In this document: positions 32,857-42,122 of the stretch, piece after piece
Layout of the letters: each line of letters begins with the position of its first letter
Position numbering within the stretch: position 1 is the first letter of the stretch
Source: Rhodospirillales bacterium
GTDB lineage: Bacteria > Pseudomonadota > Alphaproteobacteria > Rhodospirillales > Magnetospirillaceae
Length of the DNA stretch: 64,000 nt
Assembly: GCA_014380005.1 (NCBI GenBank)
Contig: JACMKT010000237.1
Span: forward strand, 1-64,000
Reading direction: 5' to 3'
Position numbers and translations under genes: made by a program
The notes under the pieces: generated by a model
The model's database searches: none
Told to the model about the DNA's origin: nothing
The model's input: only the letters and a program-made list of their open reading frames with translations

Positions 32857-34188
32857 CTACTCCCGGTAAGCCTCTTGGAACCGCACCGGCTTGCCCACCG
32901 GGTCGCCCACCAATTGGCCGTCCATCATCACCGGATTGCCGCGCACGATGGTGGCGGTGGGCCAGCCGGTGACGCGCTTGCCATCGAACGGGGTCCAGCC
33001 GCAGCGGCTGACGATCCATTGGTTGGTGATGACCCGTTCGGCCTTCATGTCCACCAGGGTGAAATCTGCGTCGTAGCCCAGGGCGATGCGGCCCTTGCCG
33101 GCGATGTCGTAGATGCGGGCCGGGCCGGCGGCGGTCAGATCGACGAAACGCTCCAGGCTCAGGCGCCCGGCATTGACATGGTCCAGCATCAGCGGCACCA
33201 GGGTCTGCACACCGGTCATGCCTGAGGGCGATTGCGGATAGGGCTTGTCCTTTTCCTCGCGGGTATGGGGCGCGTGGTCGCTGCCCAGTACGTCCACCAC
33301 GCCATCGGCGATGGCCTGCCACAGGCCGGCGCGGTGATGTGCTTCCCGGATCGGCGGGTTCATCTGGGCGTAGGTGCCCAATTCCTCGTAACATTCCGGC
33401 GCGGTCAGGGTCAGGTGCTGAGGCGTGGTCTCGACGGTGGCGAGGTCCTTGTAATCGGCCAGGAAGGCCATTTCCTCGGCGGTGGTCACGTGCAGCACAT
33501 GGACGCGGCGCTTGGCCGCCTGGGCCAGACGGATCAGCCGCTGGGTGGCAAGCAGCGCGGTCTGGGCGTCGCGCCAGACGTGGTGAACACGGGGATGGGC
33601 GCCCTGTTCGGCAATGGCTTTGCGCTCGATCAGCCGGGCTTCGTCCTCGCAATGGACGGCAACGCGGCGGAAGCCTTGCGCCAGCACGCGGGCCAGGGTG
33701 GCGTCATCGGCCACCAGCAGATTGCCGGTGGAGGAGCCCATGAACACCTTGATGCCGGCGCAACCGGGAATGCGTTCCCACTCGGCCAGATGGTCCACAT
33801 TGTCGGCGGCGGCGCCCAGGAAGAAGGCGTGATCGGTCCAGGTGCGGCCTTCGGCCCGCTTCAGCTTGTCCAGCAGCTCGGTGTCGGTGGTGGTGCCGGG
33901 CTTGGTGTTGGGCATCTCGAACACGGCGACCACGCCACCCATGGCGGCGGCGGCGGTGCCGGTGGCAAGGTCTTCCTTGTGCTCCAGGCCGGGTTCGCGG
34001 AAATGCACCTGGGTGTCAATGACACCCGGCAGCACGTGCAGGCCGGTGGCGTCGATCTCGGATTCGGCGCTGGCGGTGCGCAGATCGCCAATGGCGGCGA
34101 TCTTACCGCCGCGCACGGCGATGTCGGTCTGAGCAATGCCGTTGGGAGTGACGGCGATGCCGCCGCGCAGGATCAAATCATAGGTCAT
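32857..34188 (-). CDS. pyrC: Dihydroorotase
   Basis: The 443-residue class I dihydroorotase/amidohydrolase converts carbamoyl-aspartate to dihydroorotate in pyrimidine synthesis. The metal site TQVHFREPGLEHKEDLATGT (HxH) is present, as are RRVHVLHVTTAEE, QHLTLTAPECYEE and the Asp in DVLGSDHAPHTREEKDKPYP. The full family length is kept. It precedes the asparagine synthetase operon on the same strand, separated by 12 bases, so it may be transcribed with it. Confidence 0.9.
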   Translation of the reverse strand: MTYDLILRGGIAVTPNGIAQTDIAVRGGKIAAIGDLRTASAESEIDATGLHVLPGVIDTQVHFREPGLEHKEDLATGTAAAAMGGVVAVFEMPNTKPGTTTDTELLDKLKRAEGRTWTDHAFFLGAAADNVDHLAEWERIPGCAGIKVFMGSSTGNLLVADDATLARVLAQGFRRVAVHCEDEARLIERKAIAEQGAHPRVHHVWRDAQTALLATQRLIRLAQAAKRRVHVLHVTTAEEMAFLADYKDLATVETTPQHLTLTAPECYEELGTYAQMNPPIREAHHRAGLWQAIADGVVDVLGSDHAPHTREEKDKPYPQSPSGMTGVQTLVPLMLDHVNAGRLSLERFVDLTAAGPARIYDIAGKGRIALGYDADFTLVDMKAERVITNQWIVSRCGWTPFDGKRVTGWPTATIVRGNPVMMDGQLVGDPVGKPVRFQEAYRE

Positions 34189-34200
34189 GGATCAACTCCG

Positions 34201-35949
34201 TCAGGCCGACAGGCATTCGAATACATCGCCCTCGGGCGCCTTGCCGTCCAGATGGCGGCGGTGCCACAGGGCATAAAATAGCAGGGTCCAGCAGGCGAAG
34301 CCGGTTTTCTTGTCGCAATGGGCGAACAGGCGGCGCACGGCTTCGGGCTTGGCGATGGCTTCAATGCAGGGCTGAGCCGCCACCAGCGCGCCCAGTTCCG
34401 GGCGGCCCGCGATCCATTCGGCCACCGGCACGGTGAAACCGCGCTTTTTGTCGAACGGGCGGGCGGCGGGCAGGGCCTTGTCCAGCCACAGGCGCAGAAG
34501 CCATTTGCCGCTGGTCTTGTGCACCTTCCATTTGTCGGGAAGGTTGAAGGCGAAGGCGGCCATTTCCGGGTCCAGGAAGGGCACGCGGCCCTCGATCCCG
34601 TTCATCATCAGGCAGCGGTCGGCCTTGATCAGCAGATCGTTGGGCAGCCAATCGGTGCAATCCACCGCCTGAGCCGTTTGCAGGCGTGAACGGCCAGCCA
34701 AGCGGGCGCCCCGTTCCGCTACCACCATGCCGTCGCGCCATCCGGTGGGCGCGGCGCGCAGCACGTCCAGCCCGTCAAAGGTGCCGGTGCGGCGCATGGC
34801 CTTGGTCAGCGGCCACGGACGCATGGCGCCGCGATACCGGCCATAGCCGCCGAACAGCTCGTCACCGCCTTCACCGGCCAGAATGACTTTCACGTCCTGG
34901 CGGGCGCGCTCGGCCAGTTTGAAGGTGGGGAGTGCGGCGTAATCGGCGGCGGGGTCGTCCATGGCGGCTGCCACCTTGGGCAGCAGGCGCCAGAAATCGG
35001 CCTCGGTGAATTCCACCTCCACATGCTCGGCGCCCACTTCTTTCGCCAAGGCGCGGGCGTGGTCGCGTTCGTCGTGCACACCGGTGCCGGGGAAGCCGGC
35101 GGTATAGGCCAGTACCGGGCGGGGGTTCAGCCGCGCCATCATGGCCAGCAGGGCCGAGCTGTCGATACCGCCCGACAGGAACATGCCATAGGGCACGTCG
35201 GCCCGCTGGTGCACGTCCACGCAATCCATCAGCACTTGGTCCAGGCGGGACAGCAGATAATTGCTGTCGCCATGCTCGGCGCCGTCGGGCAAGGCCGGGC
35301 GTTGGCGGCGTTCCACGATCTTGCCATCGGCGACCACCAGGGTTTCGCCGGGGGCGACGCGGTGGATGCCCTCGAAGATGGTCCCGGTCCCGCAGGTGAA
35401 TTGCAGTTGCAGCAATTCATGCAGCGCCTGAGCCCGCACGCGCGGCGCCACCAGCCCGGTGGCGATCAGCGCCTGGGCTTCCGAGGCGAAAGCCAGACCC
35501 CACGGACCCTGGGCCACATAAAGCGGCTTGATGCCGAAGGGGTCGCGGGCCAGCACCACGTGGGCCTTGGCCGGGTCGTGGATGGCCAGGGCGTACATGC
35601 CGCGCAGGCGCTTGGTGAAGCCCAATCCCTCGCGGGCATACAGATGCAGCGGCGGTTCGCAATCGGACCCGGTGGCGAAGCGCACCTCGGGCAGGGCGGC
35701 TTTCAGCTCGATGTAATTATAGATTTCGCCATTGGCGATGATGGCGCGGTTGTCGCCGTCCACAATGGGCTGGCGCCCGCCCTCAAGGTCGATGATGGCA
35801 AGGCGGTTCTGCACCAGCCCCACATTGTCCTTCACATAGCGCCCGCGCCCGTCCGGGCCGCGATGGCCCAGGGCGTCAGCCAGCCGGTCCAGCACCAAGG
35901 TGTCGGGGCGGCAGCCGTTGGGGGCGATCAGGCCGGCGATACCGCACAT
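34201..35949 (-). CDS. asnB: Asparagine synthetase, glutamine-hydrolysing
   Basis: The 582-residue protein starts MCGIAGLIAPNG with the N-terminal nucleophile Cys2 of the glutaminase domain. The synthetase domain has the PP-loop FLSGGIDSSALLAMMARLNP and later KVILAGEGGDELFGGYGRYR. The start overlaps the stop of the adjacent glycosyltransferase (TGATG). Its placement with two glycosyltransferases suggests a cell-surface or polysaccharide-linked AsnB paralogue rather than purely amino acid synthesis. Confidence 0.9.
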   Translation of the reverse strand: MCGIAGLIAPNGCRPDTLVLDRLADALGHRGPDGRGRYVKDNVGLVQNRLAIIDLEGGRQPIVDGDNRAIIANGEIYNYIELKAALPEVRFATGSDCEPPLHLYAREGLGFTKRLRGMYALAIHDPAKAHVVLARDPFGIKPLYVAQGPWGLAFASEAQALIATGLVAPRVRAQALHELLQLQFTCGTGTIFEGIHRVAPGETLVVADGKIVERRQRPALPDGAEHGDSNYLLSRLDQVLMDCVDVHQRADVPYGMFLSGGIDSSALLAMMARLNPRPVLAYTAGFPGTGVHDERDHARALAKEVGAEHVEVEFTEADFWRLLPKVAAAMDDPAADYAALPTFKLAERARQDVKVILAGEGGDELFGGYGRYRGAMRPWPLTKAMRRTGTFDGLDVLRAAPTGWRDGMVVAERGARLAGRSRLQTAQAVDCTDWLPNDLLIKADRCLMMNGIEGRVPFLDPEMAAFAFNLPDKWKVHKTSGKWLLRLWLDKALPAARPFDKKRGFTVPVAEWIAGRPELGALVAAQPCIEAIAKPEAVRRLFAHCDKKTGFACWTLLFYALWHRRHLDGKAPEGDVFECLSA

Positions 35950-36974
35950 CAGCCGGCGACCTTCCTGAAGAACTCCAGATAGCGCGCCACCACCACCGCC
36001 TCGGTGAATTGCTCCTGATAGACCTGACGGCCGGCGGCGCCGATATGGGCGGCAAGACCTGGGTCGTTCAGCACCCGGTTGATGCCCTTGGCAAGGGCGG
36101 CGGGATCGTCCACCGGCACCAGCACGCCGTCCACATCATCTTCGATCAGCTCGCCGGGGCCTTCCGAGGCGGTGGCGACCACCGGGATGCCCTGCGCCCA
36201 CGCCTCGATCACCACATTGCCCAGGGGCTCGTGGCGGGACGGGCAGCAGAACAAATCGGCGCTGGCGAACAGCCCGGCCACGTCGTCGCGCCAGCCCAGG
36301 AAGCGCACGCGCGAGATCACGCCCAGGCGCGACGCCAGCAGCTCCAGTTCGGCCCGCAACGGGCCTTCGCCGGCCAGCCACAAATAGGCTTCGGGGATGG
36401 CGGGCAGCGCCTTGATCAGGATGTCGAAGGCCTTGTTCTCGTGCAGCCGCCCCAAGGCCAGGATGACCGGCACCCCTTCGGGTGTGGAGAAGGTGGCGCG
36501 GCTGACCGGCGGGGCCACGGTGGCGTTGACGAAATTGGGCACGTAATGGACCTGCTCGGGCCGCCAGCCCTGACTGATGATCCAGTCGCAGATGTCCTGG
36601 GTGTTGCCGATCAGATGATCGAAGCCCTGATAATATTTCAGATCGTAATAGCCGCCCAACCGGCCCACCCGGATGTGCTTGCCTTTGGGGCAGAAGCGGC
36701 TGGCCCGGTTCATCCAGGTCAGCACGATGGCCGGCTTGAACTCGCCTACCGCCTTGGAGAACCCGTGGCGGGTCTTCAAATCCAGCATTCCGCCGAAGGG
36801 CAGCTCGGTCACCGCCACGCCGCCTTGGGCCAGCAGATGGTGCCGGCGCGGATTGTGGCGGATCAGCACGTGCTGATGGATGCCGGCGCGCTCCAAGGCC
36901 AGGGTCAGCCGTTCGAAGAACCCTTCGGCACCGCCACGATCGGCCCCCGCCATGGCTTGCAGCAATCGGATCAT
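35949..36974 (-). CDS. Glycosyltransferase family 4-like
   Basis: A 341-residue GT-B glycosyltransferase. The N-terminal domain starts MIRLLQAMAGADRGGAEGFF, the usual GGAE motif. The C-terminal donor-binding domain has PVILALGRLHENKAFDILIK and FCCPSRHEPLGNVVIEAWAQ with the E-x7-E motif. The ATG overlaps the stop of the next glycosyltransferase gene (ATGA); a longer frame upstream lies inside it. The substrates are unknown. It shares an operon with asnB. Confidence 0.85.
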   Translation of the reverse strand: MIRLLQAMAGADRGGAEGFFERLTLALERAGIHQHVLIRHNPRRHHLLAQGGVAVTELPFGGMLDLKTRHGFSKAVGEFKPAIVLTWMNRASRFCPKGKHIRVGRLGGYYDLKYYQGFDHLIGNTQDICDWIISQGWRPEQVHYVPNFVNATVAPPVSRATFSTPEGVPVILALGRLHENKAFDILIKALPAIPEAYLWLAGEGPLRAELELLASRLGVISRVRFLGWRDDVAGLFASADLFCCPSRHEPLGNVVIEAWAQGIPVVATASEGPGELIEDDVDGVLVPVDDPAALAKGINRVLNDPGLAAHIGAAGRQVYQEQFTEAVVVARYLEFFRKVAG

Positions 36975-37996
36975 GTCAGCAGCGCCTCGAACCGTTCCGC
37001 CGCCGCGTCCCACGAGCGGCCGGTGTACAGCGCCTTGGCTTCGCTTCCCATGGACTGTGCCACCGCTTCGTTGGTCAGCAGGGTGGAGGCCAGATTGGCG
37101 AAGGCCTCGTCATCGGGCACCACATAGGCGGATTGGCCGTTGCCCACCCGCTCGGGCGCCGCACCCAGGGGACGCAGCACGGCGGGCAGCCCAGTGGCCT
37201 GGCTTTCCATCAAGGTGAAGGCGGTGGTGTCGTCGGCGTGGCCGGGATACAGGTGCACCCGCGCCTCGCGATAGGCCTGGGCCATGACGCCGTCCGAGCC
37301 CGGGCGCAGTATCACGATGCCGTGGTCGCGGGCGGCCAGGACCTTGGCGGCCAGCATCTGCAATTCCGGGGCGACGGCGCCGCCATCGGCAGCCTTGGAC
37401 AAGGCGATGGAGTAGATGTGCAATTCGGCCTCAGGCGCCGCCGGGTGGATGCGGCTCAGCCACAGCTCCAGCAGCCAGTCCAGGCCGTGGGCGGGATGGG
37501 TGGTGACGATGGCGCGCGGCGGAATGGCCGGGGCGGTGGCTGCGTCGTTCAGGTAATCGGACTTCACCGCCGGCGGCAGCGCGCCCACGGCCAGCCCGCC
37601 CGGTGACCAGCCCTCGGTCTGCGCGGCCGAGCACAGCAGCACCAGCGGCTTCATGTCGTCCAGCATGATGCGGGTGGCCTTGCGGTCCAGCACACGGGCG
37701 GGCTGGGTGGTCCACAGCACGCGGCGCTTGGCCTGGCGGACGTATTCCAGCAGCGCCGGCTTGCGGAAGGCCACCAGCACGTCGGTGGTCAGCGGTTTAC
37801 GACCGTCGAAGGTCTCCCATTGGGCGCCCTCGATGAACATGCTCCAGCGGCAGCGGTTGAACACGGCCACCGAATGGCCGCGCCGCGCCAGCGCGCCGGG
37901 CAAGGCGGCGAACGCCTTCTCGGCGCCGCCCATGGCACGGGCCGAGGCGGTGAAGCCGTCGAAGGGGATGGAATCGTCGACAAGAGTAATATGCAT
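36971..37996 (-). CDS. Glycosyltransferase family 4-like
   Basis: A 341-residue GT-B-type protein. The N-terminus is MHITLVDDSIPFDGFTASAR with MGGAEKAF; the C-terminal domain has HGIVILRPGSDGVMAQAYRE and FTLMESQATGLPAVLRPLGA with the ESQATGLP motif. It is coupled to the downstream glycosyltransferase. It is divergent from ygfZ, so the shared promoter region is 37997-38109. The acceptor is unknown. Confidence 0.8.
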   Translation of the reverse strand: MHITLVDDSIPFDGFTASARAMGGAEKAFAALPGALARRGHSVAVFNRCRWSMFIEGAQWETFDGRKPLTTDVLVAFRKPALLEYVRQAKRRVLWTTQPARVLDRKATRIMLDDMKPLVLLCSAAQTEGWSPGGLAVGALPPAVKSDYLNDAATAPAIPPRAIVTTHPAHGLDWLLELWLSRIHPAAPEAELHIYSIALSKAADGGAVAPELQMLAAKVLAARDHGIVILRPGSDGVMAQAYREARVHLYPGHADDTTAFTLMESQATGLPAVLRPLGAAPERVGNGQSAYVVPDDEAFANLASTLLTNEAVAQSMGSEAKALYTGRSWDAAAERFEALLT

Positions 37997-38109
37997 CGTG
38001 ACATCTTATACGGGGATGGGCCGGGCCTGCCAAGGCAGGAGGGGTTGCCAACCCGTCGCCTTTGCCCCACCTTTTGCGGGTCCGCCGCCTGCCCATCGGA
38101 GTCCATTGC

Positions 38110-38979
38110 ATGGCCGATACCAGTTATACCCGCCTTAACCGCGCCGTTTTGTCGGTCGCCGGCGAGGATCGGCGTACCTTCCTGCAAGGCCTGATCTCCA
38201 ACGACATCGCCAAAGCCGGCCCGGAACGCGCCATTTTCGCAGCGTTTCTGACCCCCCAAGGCAAGTTCCTGTGGGATCTGTTCATCGTCGAATCCGGCGA
38301 TGCCTTTTTGATCGATGTGGAAGCCGCCCGCATCGACGACTTCCGCAAGAAGCTGTCTTTGTACAAGCTGCGTGCCAAGGTCACCATCGCGGTGGTGGAC
38401 GACATGGCGGTCTATGCCGTGCTCGATCCCCAGGCTGTTGGCCTGCCGGGCGAAGCCGGTGTGGCGCGGCCCTTCGCCGATGGTGTCGCCATGGTGGACC
38501 CGCGCTTGCCTCAACTGGGCGCCCGCGTTCTGCTGAAATCCCCTGACGCGTTGCAAGCCGCCGGCCTGACCGAGGCGCCCTTCGCCGCCTGGGACGTGCT
38601 GCGCTTGGCCCTGGGCGTGCCCGATGGCAGCCGCGACCTGCCGGTGGACAAGGCCCTGCTGCTGGAAAATGGCTTCGACGAGCTGGGCGGCGTGGATTTC
38701 AACAAAGGCTGCTACATGGGCCAGGAGCTGACCGCCCGGACCAAATACCGTGGTTTGGTGCGCAAGCGCCTGCTGCCGGTGGTCATCCAAGGCGACACCC
38801 CCGAGCCCGGCACCCTGGTCATGGCCGGTGAGCTTGAGGCCGGTGAAATGCGCTCCAGCAACGGCCCGGTGGGTCTTGCCATGGTGCGCCTGGAACACCT
38901 GAAATCGCCGCTGAGTGCGGGGGGCGCGACGCTGACGGTGGCGGTGCCGGACTGGATGCGGTTGCCTGAAGTGGAGTAG
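38110..38979 (+). CDS. ygfZ: YgfZ/GcvT-like folate-binding protein
   Basis: The 289-residue protein carries the YgfZ signature in DFNKGCYMGQELTARTKYRG, with the catalytic-type Cys. The N-terminus resembles aminomethyltransferase (FLQGLISNDIAKAG). YgfZ acts with tetrahydrofolate in Fe-S cluster maturation. The start is ATG 38110. The 3' end (LTVAVPDWMRLPEVE) is partly repeated downstream (39100-39177) before a repeat element, a sign of local duplication. It is divergent from the glycosyltransferase operon. Confidence 0.88.
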   Translation: MADTSYTRLNRAVLSVAGEDRRTFLQGLISNDIAKAGPERAIFAAFLTPQGKFLWDLFIVESGDAFLIDVEAARIDDFRKKLSLYKLRAKVTIAVVDDMAVYAVLDPQAVGLPGEAGVARPFADGVAMVDPRLPQLGARVLLKSPDALQAAGLTEAPFAAWDVLRLALGVPDGSRDLPVDKALLLENGFDELGGVDFNKGCYMGQELTARTKYRGLVRKRLLPVVIQGDTPEPGTLVMAGELEAGEMRSSNGPVGLAMVRLEHLKSPLSAGGATLTVAVPDWMRLPEVE

Positions 38980-38988
38980 TAGGGGCTG

Positions 38989-39270
38989 TAAGTTTTTTAC
39001 ACGAATAAACACGAATGAACGCGAATTTAGATGCACTGCCTAAGTCGGCCTGTGCTGATACATTCGTGTTTATTTGTGTTCATTCGTGTAGAAACTTAGT
39101 TGAGCGCAGGCGTCGCCAAGCTGACGGTGCAGGAATGGATGCGGTTGCCTGAAGTGGAGAAGGGGGCTGTAAGTTTTTTTACACGAATAAACGCGAATTT
39201 TAGGTGCACCGCCAAAGTCGGCCTGTGCTGATGCATTCGTGTTTATTTGTGTTCATTCGTGTAAAAACTT
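38989..39270. repeat. Inverted repeats of ACACGAAT words (copies 2 and 3) and duplicated ygfZ tail
   Basis: Copy 2 has arms 38989-39026 and 39061-39098; copy 3 has its right arm at 39234-39270 and its left at about 39171-39197. Both share the spacer word AGTCGGCCTGTGCTGAT. Between them (39100-39177) lies a diverged copy of the ygfZ end, coding in frame for a phrase like LTVQEWMRLPEVE. No gene is present in the remaining space up to 39274. Confidence 0.75.
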
Positions 39271-39274
39271 GCCT

Positions 39275-40570
39275 TCAGCCGTCTTCTTCCACCGGCATCC
39301 CGGCAGAGGAGAAGAAGCAATAGCCGTTGCGGCCGGAATGCTTGATCCGGTACATGGCGATGTCGGCGGCCTTGCAGACTTCTTCCATGGAATTGCCGTC
39401 ATCGGGGAACACGGCGACGCCGATCGAGGCGCCGATCTGGCAGGCATTGCCTTCGTAATCGATGGGCTGGGCCAGGATTTCGATGATTTTGCGGGCCACC
39501 AGCGCGGCCTCGCCCGAGCGGGCGATTTCTTCCACCACCACCACGAATTCGTCGCCGCCCACGCGGGCGATGGTGTCGGACGAGCGCACGCAGGCGGCCA
39601 GCCGGCGCGAGACTTCGCGCAGCACGTGGTCGCCGGCTTCGTGGCCATAACTGTCATTGACCGGCTTGAACCGGTCCAAATCCACATACAGCACCGCCAT
39701 GCGCCCGCCATGGCGCTTTACGCGGGCCAGGGCATGGTTCATGCGGTCGTTCAGCAGGTTGCGGTTGGGCAGGCCGGTTAAATTGTCGTGATGGGCCAGA
39801 CGGCGGATGCGGTCCTCGCTCTCCTTGCGCTCCGAGATGTCGCGCAGGATGGCGGTGAACAGGCGGTGGCGTCCGTGGCGCAGCTCGGAAATCGAGATTT
39901 CCATGGGGAAGGTGCTGTCGTCGCGGCGGATGCCGACGCCTTCCACCACTCGGCCCATGAGGTTGGGGAACAGCCCGGCCATATAGGCGTCGAACAGATG
40001 CTGGTGGCGTTCGCGCAGATCAATGGGCATCAGCTCGCCCAAATCCACGCCGGCCATCTTGCCGCGGGCAAAGCCGAACATGCGTTCCGCCGCCGGGTTG
40101 GCGGATTCGATGCGGCCGGAATCGTTGATGGTGACGATGCCTTCCGCCACCGAGGCCAGGATGCCCTGCAGCCGTTCTTCCCGTTCGCGCAGGGCTTCCG
40201 CCGATTTCACGAATTTCGAGATGTCGCGGCCTTCGATGTAATAGACATCGGGGGCGGGGGTCTGGCGCACCCGCAATTCGGCCTCGAACAAGGTGCCGTC
40301 GGCGCGCAGCAGCTTCAGCGGCAGGAAATCTTCTTCGGCCAGCAAATCCCAGCCGCTTTCCATGAGGAAGCGGTAATCCTCGACCACCCAATTTTCGAAC
40401 GGCCGGTCATGGGCATCTTCGGCGCTGCTCAGGCCCAGCATGCGCACGCCGGCATTGTTCAGGAAGACGATCTGGTTGCCGCGCAGCAGGCACACCAAGG
40501 ACGACGCAAGCTCAAGAAGCTCGCGGTCCAGAACAACTGTAGCTGTGCGCGCGGCCACGGATGCCGTCAC
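39275..40570 (-). CDS. PAS-PAS-GGDEF diguanylate cyclase
   Basis: The 431-residue protein has two PAS domains (about 15-125 and 130-255; SVAEGIVTINDSGRIESANP marks the second, and GRDISKF and ILRDISERKES are PAC-like ends) and a GGDEF domain with DNLTGLPNRNLLNDRM, VLYVDLDRFKPVNDSYGHEA and ARVGGDEFVVVVEEI. The intact GGDEF indicates c-di-GMP synthesis. No EAL domain and no membrane helix are visible. Translation starts at GTG 40570. It is probably a soluble sensor with an unknown signal. Confidence 0.9.
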   Translation of the reverse strand: MTASVAARTATVVLDRELLELASSLVCLLRGNQIVFLNNAGVRMLGLSSAEDAHDRPFENWVVEDYRFLMESGWDLLAEEDFLPLKLLRADGTLFEAELRVRQTPAPDVYYIEGRDISKFVKSAEALREREERLQGILASVAEGIVTINDSGRIESANPAAERMFGFARGKMAGVDLGELMPIDLRERHQHLFDAYMAGLFPNLMGRVVEGVGIRRDDSTFPMEISISELRHGRHRLFTAILRDISERKESEDRIRRLAHHDNLTGLPNRNLLNDRMNHALARVKRHGGRMAVLYVDLDRFKPVNDSYGHEAGDHVLREVSRRLAACVRSSDTIARVGGDEFVVVVEEIARSGEAALVARKIIEILAQPIDYEGNACQIGASIGVAVFPDDGNSMEEVCKAADIAMYRIKHSGRNGYCFFSSAGMPVEEDG

Positions 40571-40625
40571 CTAAATGAACTCCCATAATCCTTCCGTATA
40601 ATCGTCGGGCCTATACGGGGGAAAG

Positions 40626-41549
40626 TCAAGCTGGCGCCAGCTTCTCGCGCAATTGGGCCAAGCGTTCAAACGGGGAAAGGCCCGGCTGCAAGGTCAAATC
40701 TCCGGCGCGGCGCACGCCTTCACGGCCCCAACGCTCGCGTACGGCTTCCTCCAGCCATTGTTCCGCCTGGGCGTGGCGGGCGCGGGCCAGACGATCGTCC
40801 TGGCTCAGATGGGCGGCGTGACGGTCGATGGACTCCACCAGGGAGTCCACGCCTTCGCGCCGGACCGACGAGACCAGCAGCACCGGCACGGTCCAACCCG
40901 GGCTTTCATCCTCGGCCCCGCCCAGGGACAGGGCGCCCATGACGTCGGCGCGGGCGCGCAGTGCCTCGCGGTCCATATCGGCCTTGGTGACCACCACCAC
41001 ATGGGGGATTTCGGCGATGCCCGCCTTCATGAATTGCAGGGAATCGCCTGAACCCGGCTGCACGCAGAACAGCACGGTGTCGGCCACGCCCACCACGTCG
41101 GTCTCGCTTTGGCCCACGCCCACGGTTTCGATCAGCACCACGTCATAGAGCGCCCGCATGAGCACCATGGCCGAGACGGTCAGCCCGGCCAGCCCGCCCA
41201 AGCGGTCGCGCGCCGCCATGGAGCGCACGAAGACGCCCTGATCCTCGGGGTCGGTGGACAGCCGGGTGCGGTCGCCCAGCAGTGCCCCGCCGGACCGGCG
41301 CGACGACGGGTCCACGGCGATGCAGCCCACGGTGCGCCCGCTGGCCCGCCATGCGGCGATCAAGGCGTTCATCAGGGTGGATTTGCCCACGCCCGGCGGG
41401 CCGGTCATGCCCACCACCTGGGCCACCGGCTGGGCATAGGCGGCGCCCAGCAGGGCCACGGTTTCGGGAGCGTCGGGGAAGCGCTCCAACTGGGCCAGGG
41501 CCTTGGCGAGGGCACCCTTGCCGCCGCTGCGTATTTGCTCGAGATCCAT
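40626..41549 (-). CDS. meaB: MeaB/ArgK-type G3E GTPase
   Basis: A 307-residue P-loop GTPase. The Walker A is GMTGPPGVGKSTLMNALI, Walker B-like AVDPSSRRSGGALLGDRTRL, and ALYDVVLIETVGVGQSETDV with the VVVTKADMD NKxD-type motif. MeaB is the chaperone that protects and reloads methylmalonyl-CoA mutase. The mutase itself is not in the window. Length and motifs match the family. Confidence 0.9.
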   Translation of the reverse strand: MDLEQIRSGGKGALAKALAQLERFPDAPETVALLGAAYAQPVAQVVGMTGPPGVGKSTLMNALIAAWRASGRTVGCIAVDPSSRRSGGALLGDRTRLSTDPEDQGVFVRSMAARDRLGGLAGLTVSAMVLMRALYDVVLIETVGVGQSETDVVGVADTVLFCVQPGSGDSLQFMKAGIAEIPHVVVVTKADMDREALRARADVMGALSLGGAEDESPGWTVPVLLVSSVRREGVDSLVESIDRHAAHLSQDDRLARARHAQAEQWLEEAVRERWGREGVRRAGDLTLQPGLSPFERLAQLREKLAPA

Positions 41550-41633
41550 GCGCCTGCCTCATGCTGGGGCTGCGATCATCCCTAGCTGGGGCAAGGTGGT
41601 CAAGCGGTCCCGGCAATGATATCGTCCCAGGCC

Positions 41634-42122
41634 ATGAAAACCATCCCCTCGCGCGCCTTGGCGCTGTTCGTCCTGGCCGTCAGCGTCCTCGCCTTGGCCA
41701 CCGCTTACGTCGCCCAATACGGCTTCGGGCTGAGGCCTTGCGTGCTGTGTCTGGCCCAGCGCGTGCCCTTTGCCTTGGCCGGCATCCTGGCCGCCCTGGC
41801 CCTGCTGGGGCCGGTGGGCGAGCGGGTGCGGCGGGGCCTGATCGTGCTGGCCGGACTGGCCTTCCTGGTCAATTCCGGCATCGCCGTCTATCACGTGGGC
41901 GTCGAGCAGAAATGGTGGGTCTCAAGCTGCGTGCCCACGGAATCCGGCCCGGTCTCGGTGACCGATATGGCCGCCTTGATGGCCAAGCCGGTGGAGGCCC
42001 GGTGCGACGAACCCGCATGGCAGTGGAACGGCATCACCATGGCGGCCATGAACATCGCCTTTTCCGGCGGGTTGGCGCTGATAGTGTTGGTGCTGTCGCG
42101 CCGCATGGGAGGGCGTGGATGA
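41634..42122 (+). CDS. dsbB: DsbB-type disulfide bond formation protein
   Basis: The 162-residue four-helix membrane protein has the quinone-reactive Cys pair in RPCVLCLAQRVPFAL and the second pair split between VSSCVPTESG and ARCDEPAWQW. Helices include LFVLAVSVLALATAYVAQYG and LIVLAGLAFLVNSGIAVYHV. It oxidises a DsbA partner and passes electrons to quinones. The stop overlaps the coq7 start (ATGA). Start ATG 41634 was chosen because MKTIPSRALALFVLAV begins the first helix. Confidence 0.85.
   Translation: MKTIPSRALALFVLAVSVLALATAYVAQYGFGLRPCVLCLAQRVPFALAGILAALALLGPVGERVRRGLIVLAGLAFLVNSGIAVYHVGVEQKWWVSSCVPTESGPVSVTDMAALMAKPVEARCDEPAWQWNGITMAAMNIAFSGGLALIVLVLSRRMGGRG

Noticed and set aside
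35023-37127. Long plus-strand frames opposite asnB and the glycosyltransferases
   Set aside because: They are shadows of strong minus-strand genes and lack domains.
30702-39270. CRISPR array built from repeated ACACGAAT words
   Set aside because: The repeats are about 10 bases, lack spacers of regular length, form inverted repeats and have no cas genes nearby.
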